From the NCBI GenBank assembly GCA_902492895.1, contig CABUNG010000009.1, positions 6,243 to 70,242 on the forward strand: a DNA stretch of 64,000 bases, read 5' to 3'. The position numbers were made by a program, and so were the translations under genes. The stretch is from an uncultured Oscillospiraceae bacterium (GTDB lineage: Bacteria > Bacillota > Clostridia > Oscillospirales > Acutalibacteraceae). A model generated the notes under the pieces. That model searched no databases, was not told the origin of the DNA, and saw only the letters and a list, made by a program, of their open reading frames with translations. Positions 40,032 to 48,019 of the stretch are shown piece by piece (the stretch's first letter is position 1; each line of letters opens with the position of its first letter).

Positions 40032-40868
40032 TCAGCCGCGGCCGGCCGCTCCCGTCAGATCGATTTTCTCCAAGGCGAACCGCCGGACCGCCTCGATGGG
40101 TTCTTTCATGAAATTATCCACCGCCACGATCCGCTCCGGCCGGTCGAACATCTCCCGTACCCGGTCCAGGAACGCGTAGCAGATATCGGTGGCGAAGTTG
40201 ATTTTGCGGATCCCCGCACCGATCGCCGCCCGGATCTGATCATCCGGAATCCCTGATCCCCCGTGCAGAACCAGAGGAATCCCCGCCGCTTTTTTAATGG
40301 CGGCGATCCTCTCGATATCCAGTTTCGGCGGTTTGGTGTACCGGCCGTGGGCCGTCCCCACCAACACCGCCAGGGCCGCCACTCCCGTTTCGTTCACAAA
40401 ACGGGCCGCCGCCTCCGGTTCGGTGAATTCGTCCATGCCGTCGTCGTTCACCGTGCCCACGTGGCCCAGTTCTCCTTCCACCGCCACGCCCGCGTAAGAG
40501 GCGATCTCGACGGCGCGGCGGGTCATGGCCGCATTCGTTTCAAACGGCTCTCCCGATGCGTCCAGCATGATGCCGGTGGCGCCATACCGCAGGGCCCGTG
40601 TGGTCTCCAGTTCGGTGGGGCCGTGGTCCAAATGAAAGCACACCGGCACCGTCGCTTTGGCAGCGGCAGCCAGCACCACCGGAGCCAGATAATATCCCGC
40701 CTCCTCTTTTATGAGGCGGGGATAAATCTGCAGGATCACCGGCGCCTGCTTTTCCTGTGCTGCGGCTATGCAGCCCATGACGGTTTCCATGTTGTAGACA
40801 TTGAAAGCCGGAACGGCATACCCGCCCGCTTCCGCCATCTGTAAAATCTCCTTGAGTCCCACCAGCAT
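40032..40868 (-). CDS. Class II (zinc) aldolase, fructose-bisphosphate/IolJ/GatY family
   Basis: A 278-residue class II aldolase splitting a ketose phosphate into dihydroxyacetone phosphate plus an aldehyde. Zinc and substrate motifs: YAVPAFNVYNMETV, CFHLDHGPTELETTRA, EGELGHVG, VGTAHGRY and LHGGSGIPDDQI. By length and sequence it resembles GatY/KbaY and IolJ more than housekeeping Fba. ATG at 40868 follows GGGGAGACAAACGAC. In this operon it is the likely cleavage enzyme after the PfkB or FGGY kinase step. No housekeeping glycolysis genes lie nearby. Confidence 0.93.
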   Translation of the reverse strand: MLVGLKEILQMAEAGGYAVPAFNVYNMETVMGCIAAAQEKQAPVILQIYPRLIKEEAGYYLAPVVLAAAAKATVPVCFHLDHGPTELETTRALRYGATGIMLDASGEPFETNAAMTRRAVEIASYAGVAVEGELGHVGTVNDDGMDEFTEPEAAARFVNETGVAALAVLVGTAHGRYTKPPKLDIERIAAIKKAAGIPLVLHGGSGIPDDQIRAAIGAGIRKINFATDICYAFLDRVREMFDRPERIVAVDNFMKEPIEAVRRFALEKIDLTGAAGRG

Positions 40869-40884
40869 GTCGTTTGTCTCCCCT

Positions 40885-41982
40885 TTACTCTGCCGCCGAC
40901 AGCAGCAGCTCTTCCAGTGTCAGAAGCTTCATCCCGTCCGGCTTCGCTTTCTTTAGGACCGCATATTCCGACGGACTGGCCGTCACCAGCACATCCGCTC
41001 CGGTGGCCTGGGCGTTCCGCCACCGCTCTGCCGCCACCTTGGTCATGACATCCGGCATCCAGGTATCCATGAGCAGATTGCCCGCCCACATGGTATCTTT
41101 TCGATTGAGCAGCATCTCCCGGATCTCTCCGCAGGCCGACGCCGCCGTCCTCAGGGATTCGGTCTCCTCCAGATCCCGGGCCAGCAGCGCCGGATCCTGG
41201 ATGGTTATGCTGCCTTGTCCCGGTTTCAGCTTCAGCTTCCCGCTGACGATCAGCCCGGCCGCATACTCCGGGAAAGTCTCCACCCGGGCGGTCAGCGGAA
41301 TATCCCATTCCTTGTATTCCCGACGGAACACCTTGGCGTCCGCGGGATCTAAAGCGATCACCGTCGAATACTCCGACAGGATACCCTCCGCTTTTGTCAT
41401 GGTTTCCCGGGTGTCCTCGGCCGCACCCACCAGCGTATCGAGCGTGTATCCGCTGTCCGGCTCTTCCAGCAGGACCGTGAAGGATACCCCCGCTTTTTTC
41501 AGCAGTCGGATGGCATTCACCCCGGCCTGCGGCACCTTATACCGGGTATCCGTTCCCAGGAACAGCAGGGTATCGGCCGATGCGGGAAGAGAGGCGATCT
41601 CTTTCTCCAGCTCTCCGTCCAGTTCCTTTGCGCCGTAAGGGTTCCCCGTTTCCGACAAATTGTTCAGCAGCGTTTCTATGTAGGCCGGCAGACGGCCCTC
41701 CATCGCCATCTGGAGCCGGACATCTTTGGTAAACGCCACCGGATCCCAGCCCGTGGCGCAGTCCTTGGTGCAGGCTCCGCACAACGCGCATTCGTATATG
41801 TTGTCCGCCACGCTGCCGGAGAGTTCGGCCGCATTCCGGTTCACCAAAGACAGGCTCAGCGCTCTGGCCCGGGCATTGTTCCGTTCCTGTCCCGTCGCAT
41901 TCCCAATCGGGCAGATATGCCGGCACATCCAGCAAAACCGACAGGAGTCGATGATCTCGTTGCTTTTTTTCGTCAACAGCAT
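40885..41982 (-). CDS. Fe-S oxidoreductase subunit lacking CCG motifs (GlcF/GlpC-like)
   Basis: A 365-residue electron carrier with two [4Fe-4S] ferredoxin motifs: C14-x2-C17-x2-C20-x3-C24-P and C65-x2-C68-x2-C71-x3-C75. Related proteins (GlcF, GlpC, HdrD) continue with two CCG domains; here the corresponding segments have lost their cysteines (GTDTRY and EEPDSGYT in the first half, QDPALLAR and TMWAGN in the second). The protein should thus move electrons only through its ferredoxin clusters. ATG at 41982 has GAGGAGGATGCGGAA upstream. It ends 16 bp before the aldolase and starts 13 bp after the GlcD-type gene, its probable partner. Confidence 0.9.
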   Translation of the reverse strand: MLLTKKSNEIIDSCRFCWMCRHICPIGNATGQERNNARARALSLSLVNRNAAELSGSVADNIYECALCGACTKDCATGWDPVAFTKDVRLQMAMEGRLPAYIETLLNNLSETGNPYGAKELDGELEKEIASLPASADTLLFLGTDTRYKVPQAGVNAIRLLKKAGVSFTVLLEEPDSGYTLDTLVGAAEDTRETMTKAEGILSEYSTVIALDPADAKVFRREYKEWDIPLTARVETFPEYAAGLIVSGKLKLKPGQGSITIQDPALLARDLEETESLRTAASACGEIREMLLNRKDTMWAGNLLMDTWMPDVMTKVAAERWRNAQATGADVLVTASPSEYAVLKKAKPDGMKLLTLEELLLSAAE

Positions 41983-41995
41983 TTCCGCATCCTCC

Positions 41996-43414
41996 TCACA
42001 GTCCCAGTTTATACGGGTTCATGATCCCATTCGGATCCAGCTGCTTCTTGAGACCTTCGAACACCTGCATAGCCGGACCGTATTGTTCCTTCATCAGCCG
42101 GCCCAGCTTGATCCCCACTCCATGATGGTCGTTGACCACGCCGCCGTGAGCCAAGGCCGTGCGCACGCCGCAGCTCCACACCGCATTATGCAGACGCAGC
42201 GCCTCATGCGGATCCTGGGGCGGATTGTCGATGATGAAGCGGTCATAGATCATGCAGCCCCACTCGTACCAGTGGGAGAAATGCGCAATGAAGCGGGCCT
42301 GCGGGAAGTTCGTTTCCACCGCTTCTTTCATCGCCCAGTAGATTTTCTCGATTTTGTCATAGGGCGCGATGGTGTCCATGGTGCCGAACATCTGGGGCAG
42401 GTCCATCATATGACCCGGGTAGAAGAACGTGATCTTTTCCTTCCACCATTTCTCTCCGTATTCGCTGCCCATGTCCTCCGCCCCATACTTGGCAAAGGTC
42501 TCAAGCAGAATCCGCTCTTCCAGCTCCACCATTTCGGATACGCCTTCGATGGCCACGTTCATGAACGCGCCGTCCCGTTCCACACCCACGATTTTTTTGA
42601 TCAGAGTGGCGGTTTCGGCCGGATCATACAGCCGCATGACCGAGGGCTTGAACTTCTGCAGCAGCTCTCTGGCCGCCTGGAACGCACCCGTCATGTTCTT
42701 AAATAGGAAACCGCGGAACCGCCGCTCTTCCGGCTGCTCATAAATCCGGATCTGGGCCTTGGTCATCACCCCGAGGGTTCCTTCCGATCCGATGAAGATC
42801 TGGTTGAGGTCGGGACCCGCCGCATGCTTGGGGGCCGGAGACGTTTCGATGATATCGCCGTTCGGGAGTACGACCTCCATCTGCAGCACCATATCGTCGA
42901 TCTTCCCGTATTTCGTGGATACCACGCCGATGCCGCGGTGAGCCAGAAATCCGCCCACTGTCGAGCAGGTCAGGGAACTGGGATAGTGCATGGTGGCGTA
43001 GCCCGCCTGGTTCGCTTCCCATTCGATGTGCTTGTAAATGGCGCCGGTTCCGCATTCGATATACAGTGACTCGGTATTCACGTCATAGATCCGGTTCATC
43101 CGTTTGGTATCCAGGAGAATCCCCCCGGCCACCGGCAGCGCCCCGCCCTGGGTGCCGCCTCCGCCGCCCCAGGTCGTCACCGGGATCTTATAATAGTTCG
43201 CGATTTTCAGAACCGCGGACGTCTCCTGCGCATCCTTCGGTGAGACGATCACGTCCGCCTCCGGCATCCGCAGTCCCCGGTCCGCCCACATCCGGGACAG
43301 CCAGAAATAGTCCACCCCGTGGGCGATCTTGTCGATCTCCCGCATGGAGCAGTTCTCACGCCCCACCGCGTCCTCCAGTTCGGTCAGGATCATATCCTGC
43401 AGAAACTCGTTCAT
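41996..43414 (-). CDS. FAD-binding oxidase/dehydrogenase, GlcD family
   Basis: A 472-residue flavoprotein of the PCMH/FAD-oxidase-C group that oxidises 2-hydroxy-acids such as glycolate or D-lactate. The FAD region has VTTWGGGGGTQGGALPVAGG and TVGGFLAHRGIGVVSTKYG, the substrate domain ends GGVVNDHHGVGIKL with the conserved HHG. It is larger and distinct from MurB. Like LctD, it could feed an Etf (present as a fusion in this operon) or the neighbouring Fe-S protein. ATG at 43414 follows GGAGGAACGGT. The isomerase gene ends 10 bp before its start. The hydroxy-acid substrate is unknown; an aldonate derived from the sugar is a fair guess. Confidence 0.91.
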   Translation of the reverse strand: MNEFLQDMILTELEDAVGRENCSMREIDKIAHGVDYFWLSRMWADRGLRMPEADVIVSPKDAQETSAVLKIANYYKIPVTTWGGGGGTQGGALPVAGGILLDTKRMNRIYDVNTESLYIECGTGAIYKHIEWEANQAGYATMHYPSSLTCSTVGGFLAHRGIGVVSTKYGKIDDMVLQMEVVLPNGDIIETSPAPKHAAGPDLNQIFIGSEGTLGVMTKAQIRIYEQPEERRFRGFLFKNMTGAFQAARELLQKFKPSVMRLYDPAETATLIKKIVGVERDGAFMNVAIEGVSEMVELEERILLETFAKYGAEDMGSEYGEKWWKEKITFFYPGHMMDLPQMFGTMDTIAPYDKIEKIYWAMKEAVETNFPQARFIAHFSHWYEWGCMIYDRFIIDNPPQDPHEALRLHNAVWSCGVRTALAHGGVVNDHHGVGIKLGRLMKEQYGPAMQVFEGLKKQLDPNGIMNPYKLGL

Positions 43415-43424
43415 ACCGTTCCTC

Positions 43425-44819
43425 CTATTTTACCTTGTCCGCGGCCAGCGCCGGGACGTATTTGCAGAATTCTTCCAGTTCGGCGGTGTAATCTCCCTCG
43501 ATCTCCGCCATATGGTGGATGTACGGCCCTTCCACCAGTTTTTTCTCCCATCCGCTCAGGTTGTCGAATTTCGCCCACAGGTAGGTCCCGAAGGTGTAGG
43601 GACCCGTTCCCGACGTACAGGTCCCGGACAGGAGGCTGTACGCCCCGTCATCCTGATCCAGGCGCGCTACGGTATAGCTGCCGTCCTTCACCCGGAACCA
43701 CTGCCGCATATTCACCATCTTGGCCTTGCTGTCCTCCGCCTTAAGCGAATAGGCAAAGGGGCCGCAGTGCCACAGCAGTTCGGTGTTTCGCTCTTCCGGA
43801 TGCCGTACGGTGAATTCTCCGAAAAACGGAATCTTGCGTCCCAGCGACGCACAGGACAAAAGCGCCATGGTGATCGTCCCCAGCATATCCGATTCGCATC
43901 CGATAATGTAGCCTTTATCCGCCAGCACGCTGTAGGCCGTGCAGGGCATGGCCCCGACCGCCAGCTGCATGGCCGTCCAGCATTCCGCCGATACCGCGTC
44001 CACCTTATATTCCGCGATGATCTCCTCGTACAGCAGCACGAAGGCATACACCTTTTTCAGCAGCGGGGCGGACAGATCGTCAATCTCGTAGCGGCCTTCC
44101 AGAAGCCGGGCGCCTTCCTCCAGCTCGGCGTCCCGTTCCCGGAGAATCCGGTTGTATTTGTCCATTACCACCGCCAGATTCACCGGTATGGTCTGGATGC
44201 CGAACCGCTGCAAAAGCTCTCCCTCGTTGAAGATCACCGAGCAGAAGGGCTTGGGCCGCAGCCCCACCTGCGCCACCCGCATCCCCTGAAAATTTTTGAC
44301 CATGCAGCATACCGACGCAAATTTCTGCAGACCCCGGGCAAAGATGTCGTCTTCCACCCGGCAGCTTTCTATGTACGAAAACGGGATCCCGCACCGCTGC
44401 AGCTGCCTCGACAAACCGAACAGGCCGCACTGGCTGTCGGTATGCCGGGTACCGTCCGCCTCGAACACGTCATCCAGCGGCGCAAAAATCAATACCGGCT
44501 TGCCAAGTTCCCGGGCCAGCAGAGCCCCAGCCTCCTCGTTGCCGAAGTTGCTGTTGAGCAGTACGACCCCGTCCACCCCCTCGCTCCGGAACCGCTCCGC
44601 CGCCGCGCGGGCGTCCTCCTCCGTGATCAGCACGTCCACCGGTGTGATTCCCTTGGTATCCACGAAACTCACGCGGTCGTCCGAAAACGCATCCTCTATG
44701 TACTCCACCAACTTCCGGCCGCGCTCTTCCGCCTTCTCCCAGTTGAAAATCCCCGGCCGCGGCGTCACGTCCCTCCGGATCGGCGCCAACCCGATTTTTA
44801 CTTGATATTCGAGCACCAT
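43425..44819 (-). CDS. L-fucose/L-arabinose isomerase family protein
   Basis: A 464-residue protein resembling the FucI/AraA fold group (aldose-ketose isomerases): first part with EEDARAAAERFRSEGVDGVV and LNSNF, then SAECWTAMQLAVGAMPC, CESDMLGTITMALLSCASLG and FFGEFTVRH, with a C-terminal barrel domain. Metal-binding residues by analogy are the Glu in SAECW, Asp in ESDM and His in FTVRH, though this is a divergent branch and the substrate may not be fucose or arabinose. Start at ATG 44819 has GAGAGGAG upstream. It is the first gene of the operon, 180 bp from the divergent AraC gene. Confidence 0.85.
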   Translation of the reverse strand: MVLEYQVKIGLAPIRRDVTPRPGIFNWEKAEERGRKLVEYIEDAFSDDRVSFVDTKGITPVDVLITEEDARAAAERFRSEGVDGVVLLNSNFGNEEAGALLARELGKPVLIFAPLDDVFEADGTRHTDSQCGLFGLSRQLQRCGIPFSYIESCRVEDDIFARGLQKFASVCCMVKNFQGMRVAQVGLRPKPFCSVIFNEGELLQRFGIQTIPVNLAVVMDKYNRILRERDAELEEGARLLEGRYEIDDLSAPLLKKVYAFVLLYEEIIAEYKVDAVSAECWTAMQLAVGAMPCTAYSVLADKGYIIGCESDMLGTITMALLSCASLGRKIPFFGEFTVRHPEERNTELLWHCGPFAYSLKAEDSKAKMVNMRQWFRVKDGSYTVARLDQDDGAYSLLSGTCTSGTGPYTFGTYLWAKFDNLSGWEKKLVEGPYIHHMAEIEGDYTAELEEFCKYVPALAADKVK

Positions 44820-44924
44820 CGTCACTCCTCTCGTTGTCTTTATTATCCTTCAAGGCTGTCTGCGTTGAAATGGCATATCCTGCCGATCGTATGGACAAAA
44901 CTGCTGTATTAAGCAAAGGCGCAC

Positions 44925-44953
44925 TTGACTATTGAACTCGACTATAGTATATT
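44925..44953 (+). promoter_or_regulatory. Promoter of the AraC regulator
   Basis: TTGACT (44925-44930), 17 bases, TATATT (44948-44953), 48 bp before the AraC GTG start. The divergent region 44820-45000 must also hold the operon promoter on the minus strand, but no convincing match was found, as expected for an activator-dependent promoter. Confidence 0.75.
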
Positions 44954-45000
44954 GAAGTTAAGGTTTCTAAATCATAAATACGGATGGGCGGTGCTGCTGC

Positions 45001-45846
45001 GTGCAAATTACAAATGGAGGAAATCCGTATAATTCCGATCGGGTATCCCAAGCCTACATCGACATAAACAGCTGCGGCTACCACCACATCACGGATACGG
45101 ATTACACCACCGTCCGCCCTTCCGGCCGGTCCGATTTTCAGCTGATTTATCTTTGGAAGGGCGGCGCGCATTTTGAACTGGAAAACGGTCCCACCTGGGT
45201 AAAACAAGGGCAGCTGGTGCTGTTCAAACCGGGGGAACCGCAGAATTACACCTATTATGCCAAAGACAAGCCCCAATCCTATTGGATCCATTTCACCGGC
45301 GTGGGCTGCGAGGAGCTTCTCCGTACCTGCGGCATCTGGCAGGAACCGGTGTATACCGTGGGATCCTGCGTGGAGTTCACCGAGCTGATTTCCAAAATCA
45401 TTCAGGAAATTCAGCTCAAGCCGCCGCAGTACAATCTGCTTTGCCGGGGATATTTCTTTCAGCTGATTTCCATTATCGGCCGCCGGCTGGAACAGCAGCG
45501 GAGCAGCCAGGAAAACCGAAAATACGAAAAACTGATCGCCGTCATCGAGGCCATACACAACGAATATCAGGATGAACGGGATACGGACGATTATGCCGCC
45601 ATGTGCCATCTGAGCAGTTCCCGGTTCCTGCATCTGTTCAAGCAGTATACCGGCATGTCTCCCCATCACTACAAAATCAGCATCCGCCTGGAAAAGGCCA
45701 AGGACATGCTCTCTTCCACCACCCTGAGCATCGCGGAAATCAGCTGGATCGTCGGTTTTACCGATCCTTTGTATTTCAGCCGTATTTTCAAGCAGTCCAC
45801 TGGGATGGCTCCCAGCATGTACCGTGAACAGTTCTTTTCCCTGTAA
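45001..45846 (+). CDS. AraC-family transcriptional regulator
   Basis: A 281-residue regulator with an N-terminal cupin-type sugar-sensing domain (about 20-130, with GRSDFQLIYLWKGGAHFEL and FKPGEPQNYTYYAKDKPQ) and the C-terminal two-HTH AraC domain (about 180-281), ending SIAEISWIVGFTDPLYFSRI and FKQSTGMAPSMYRE. Start is a GTG at 45001 with a weak upstream site; no better in-frame start is near. It is divergent from the nine-gene operon at 44819 and is almost certainly its activator. The effector is unknown but presumably the sugar or an intermediate of that pathway. Confidence 0.92.
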   Translation: MQITNGGNPYNSDRVSQAYIDINSCGYHHITDTDYTTVRPSGRSDFQLIYLWKGGAHFELENGPTWVKQGQLVLFKPGEPQNYTYYAKDKPQSYWIHFTGVGCEELLRTCGIWQEPVYTVGSCVEFTELISKIIQEIQLKPPQYNLLCRGYFFQLISIIGRRLEQQRSSQENRKYEKLIAVIEAIHNEYQDERDTDDYAAMCHLSSSRFLHLFKQYTGMSPHHYKISIRLEKAKDMLSSTTLSIAEISWIVGFTDPLYFSRIFKQSTGMAPSMYREQFFSL

Positions 45847-45848
45847 GG

Positions 45849-45893
45849 AACGCCGCCGTCCTCTCAGCCAAGCGGGAGGGACGGCGGCGTTTT
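45849..45893. terminator. Bidirectional terminator
   Basis: AACGCCGCCGTCC / GGACGGCGGCGTT, 13-bp perfect stem with a 17-base loop, then TTTT, between the convergent AraC and SGNH genes. Confidence 0.9.
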
Positions 45894-45922
45894 ATGCAGA
45901 GTCCTTTCGCTGCCGGTTCGGT

Positions 45923-47854
45923 TTATCCCGCTGTGACGGTGTCAAAGCCGGAGGCCAATGACTGCAGCCGCCGGTATTCCGGGGACAGGGTCAGCCGGCT
46001 CCCGGATACCCCCTCGAGAGCGGACAAACCCTCAAACTCCCCGCCGGATATGGCGACTGCCGCTTCTCCGCGGAACACGGGACCGTCGGAAGGCTGCACC
46101 CGCAAAGACGCAGAACGGAATAATCCGCCCCGGATTTGTAAGAGTACCTGCCCTGTCACAGGCGGCACCCGGCTGGTCGACAGATGATTTCCGGGCCAGG
46201 ATATCAGCTGAAGTTCGGCGTCGAAGGTCCCTCCATTGATCTGCAGGCTTCCCTCACCCGCACAGGGTCCAAATCCCACCGATATCGCTCCCGCGCCGAC
46301 AAAATGTCCGCCGTCCACGGTGAGCAGCAGGCGGCCGTCCGCACCGATCCCGCCATAGGGATACAGGGAGGGACTGACCCGGCTGCTATCCGTATCCGGG
46401 AGAGCCGCCGTGCGGCGGAGATTGCCCCCGTACAGAAAATCGAAGGTGCCGCTTTTCACCGTAACCCGGCATTCTCCTCCAAGAGTGAGGTCTTCCTCTG
46501 TTTGGAGAAGACTGGATACGTCATACCCGCAGACGAGGCCCATATACCGCGCCGCACTCCCTGTCCGGCTGCAGGATACCCCCTCTCCGACGGTGACGTT
46601 GTGGTACTGCATCACCATCCGCACGTCGCTGTGCCCGCACTCCAGTTTCAGGTTTTCAAAGACATAGTCCCCGGACAGGAACAGTCCCTGATTGAGAGCC
46701 TCCGTTCCCGTAAACGCGAGCTTAGCGCCGCTCGTCCGGTAATCGGTACCGCCGTATTCGCTGGTCACGGTGATTCCATACGCATTGTACGGCAGATACG
46801 CCGTCCGCTTAACCGTGGTAGTACCGCAGATGACGATGGTCCCGCCGCCCCGGCAGAGCCGGACGGCCTCAGCCAGATTGGAGATGGCCTTCTGAGAAGA
46901 GGACCCATCGTGGTTCGACGAGCCCGCATCCTTGACATATACCACCTTATCCGGCGTGGGTGCCACGGGTTCCGGTCGTATGCCCGTCGGTCCGCCTGTC
47001 AGGGCGGTGGCGATGGTTTCGGCCAAATACATATAGCCGGTATCTGTGGGATGGAGCCGGTCTCCGGCATTATAAAAGGCCGAAGCAAAATAGTCTTTGG
47101 TCAGTTCATAGACATCGATCACCTGCACGCCTTTTTGAGCCGCCATCTCCTTCTGCGCGGGAACGATGACATTTTCCAGCGTCCAGCGGCGCTGGGTATA
47201 ATCGCTCCGGTACAGCGCCGTCACGGCGTAGATCCGGGGATTGGACGGCTGATTCTGATAGATGGTCAGCAGATTTTCATAAGCATTTTTCCAAGCCTGC
47301 ACCTTACTCGGATCCGTCATATTGATGCAGTCGTTGGTTCCCAGAAAAATCAGCACCACGTCGGGCTCGAAGGCCAGGCTGTCGGAATACTCGGAAAATT
47401 TCAGATACGAGGTGACAGTGGTGCCGCCGTGACCGAAATTCCCCACCGTATATCCGTCTCCCAGGATTTCCTGCAGCCGGGCGGGATAGCTGGTCTTCGC
47501 TTTATCGGACGCCCCCACGCCTTCGGTGATGCTGTCCCCGACACAGGCGATCCGGATGGGGCGCCCATCCGGGGGTCTCGTTACGGGAGCCGTTGGCTTC
47601 GCAGTGGAAGCCGTACCTGGAACCGAAACATCGCTGTTTGAGGCGGGACCGCTCTTGTCCGCGGCGGATGAAGTATCCGATATCGTCGCATCGCTCATGC
47701 TGCTTCCCTCCGTTGTCCCGGAATCCTCGGAAGTGATCAAATCCGATTCTCGAAACGGCGCACCGCCGGAGGGGGTTCCCCCGCCCGAGCAGCCGGCCAA
47801 CAGCAGCGCCGGCAGCAGCAGGCTCAGGATACGCCTGCGATTTCGTCCGCGCAT
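45923..47854 (-). CDS. SGNH/GDSL esterase lipoprotein with beta-helix-like C-terminal half
   Basis: A 643-residue secreted lipoprotein. The lipobox is LLPALLLAGC with Cys at about residue 21; a Ser/Thr/Ala/Asp-rich linker follows. The SGNH hydrolase domain (about 100-295) has block I GDSITEGVG, GTND in block III and DRLHPTD with the catalytic Asp/His. Such enzymes deacetylate hemicellulose. The C-terminal part (about 310-640) has imperfect short strands (TIVICGTTTVKRTAYLPYN, LLLTVDGGHFVGAGA) and may form a right-handed beta-helix. ATG at 47854 follows GAAAGGAAGAATTCTCC. It is the last gene of the glycan locus, separated from the GH51 by a hairpin. Confidence 0.88.
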   Translation of the reverse strand: MRGRNRRRILSLLLPALLLAGCSGGGTPSGGAPFRESDLITSEDSGTTEGSSMSDATISDTSSAADKSGPASNSDVSVPGTASTAKPTAPVTRPPDGRPIRIACVGDSITEGVGASDKAKTSYPARLQEILGDGYTVGNFGHGGTTVTSYLKFSEYSDSLAFEPDVVLIFLGTNDCINMTDPSKVQAWKNAYENLLTIYQNQPSNPRIYAVTALYRSDYTQRRWTLENVIVPAQKEMAAQKGVQVIDVYELTKDYFASAFYNAGDRLHPTDTGYMYLAETIATALTGGPTGIRPEPVAPTPDKVVYVKDAGSSNHDGSSSQKAISNLAEAVRLCRGGGTIVICGTTTVKRTAYLPYNAYGITVTSEYGGTDYRTSGAKLAFTGTEALNQGLFLSGDYVFENLKLECGHSDVRMVMQYHNVTVGEGVSCSRTGSAARYMGLVCGYDVSSLLQTEEDLTLGGECRVTVKSGTFDFLYGGNLRRTAALPDTDSSRVSPSLYPYGGIGADGRLLLTVDGGHFVGAGAISVGFGPCAGEGSLQINGGTFDAELQLISWPGNHLSTSRVPPVTGQVLLQIRGGLFRSASLRVQPSDGPVFRGEAAVAISGGEFEGLSALEGVSGSRLTLSPEYRRLQSLASGFDTVTAG

Positions 47855-47930
47855 GGAGAATTCTTCCTTTCCCTCTATGAGACTGGTACATGGCCGCTGC
47901 AGGATTGTTCTGGTTTCGGCTTTTATAAAA

Positions 47931-47986
47931 ATGTCCGCGCAGGGATGCTCTTTTTTCGATAAAAGCGCTATCCTCTGCGCGGACAT
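47931..47986 (-). terminator. Hairpin after the GH51 gene
   Basis: ATGTCCGCGCAG / CTGCGCGGACAT, 12-bp perfect outer stem with an inner imperfect A/T-rich stem, followed on the minus strand by TTTTTATAAA. It lies 33 bp after the GH51 stop and before the SGNH start. Confidence 0.75.
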
Positions 47987-48019
47987 GCCGATGTACTTGG
48001 CTGGATGATCGCCGTACTC

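Noticed and set aside
34123..44819. A standard myo-inositol operon
   Set aside because: IolG, IolE, IolD and IolA are missing, and an isomerase, GlcD oxidase and Etf fusion are not part of it.
39031..44819. A sulfoquinovose (sulfo-EMP) operon
   Set aside because: A PfkB kinase and aldolase are there, but the isomerase, sulfonate reductase and exporter expected for it are not recognisable.
44929..45669. 246-codon minus-strand frame opposite the AraC gene
   Set aside because: The AraC protein has both HTH motifs in the plus frame; the opposite frame has no motif or site.
46184..47641. 485-codon plus-strand frame opposite the SGNH lipoprotein
   Set aside because: The minus frame has a lipobox, GDSIT and DRLHPTD motifs; the plus frame is a shadow.
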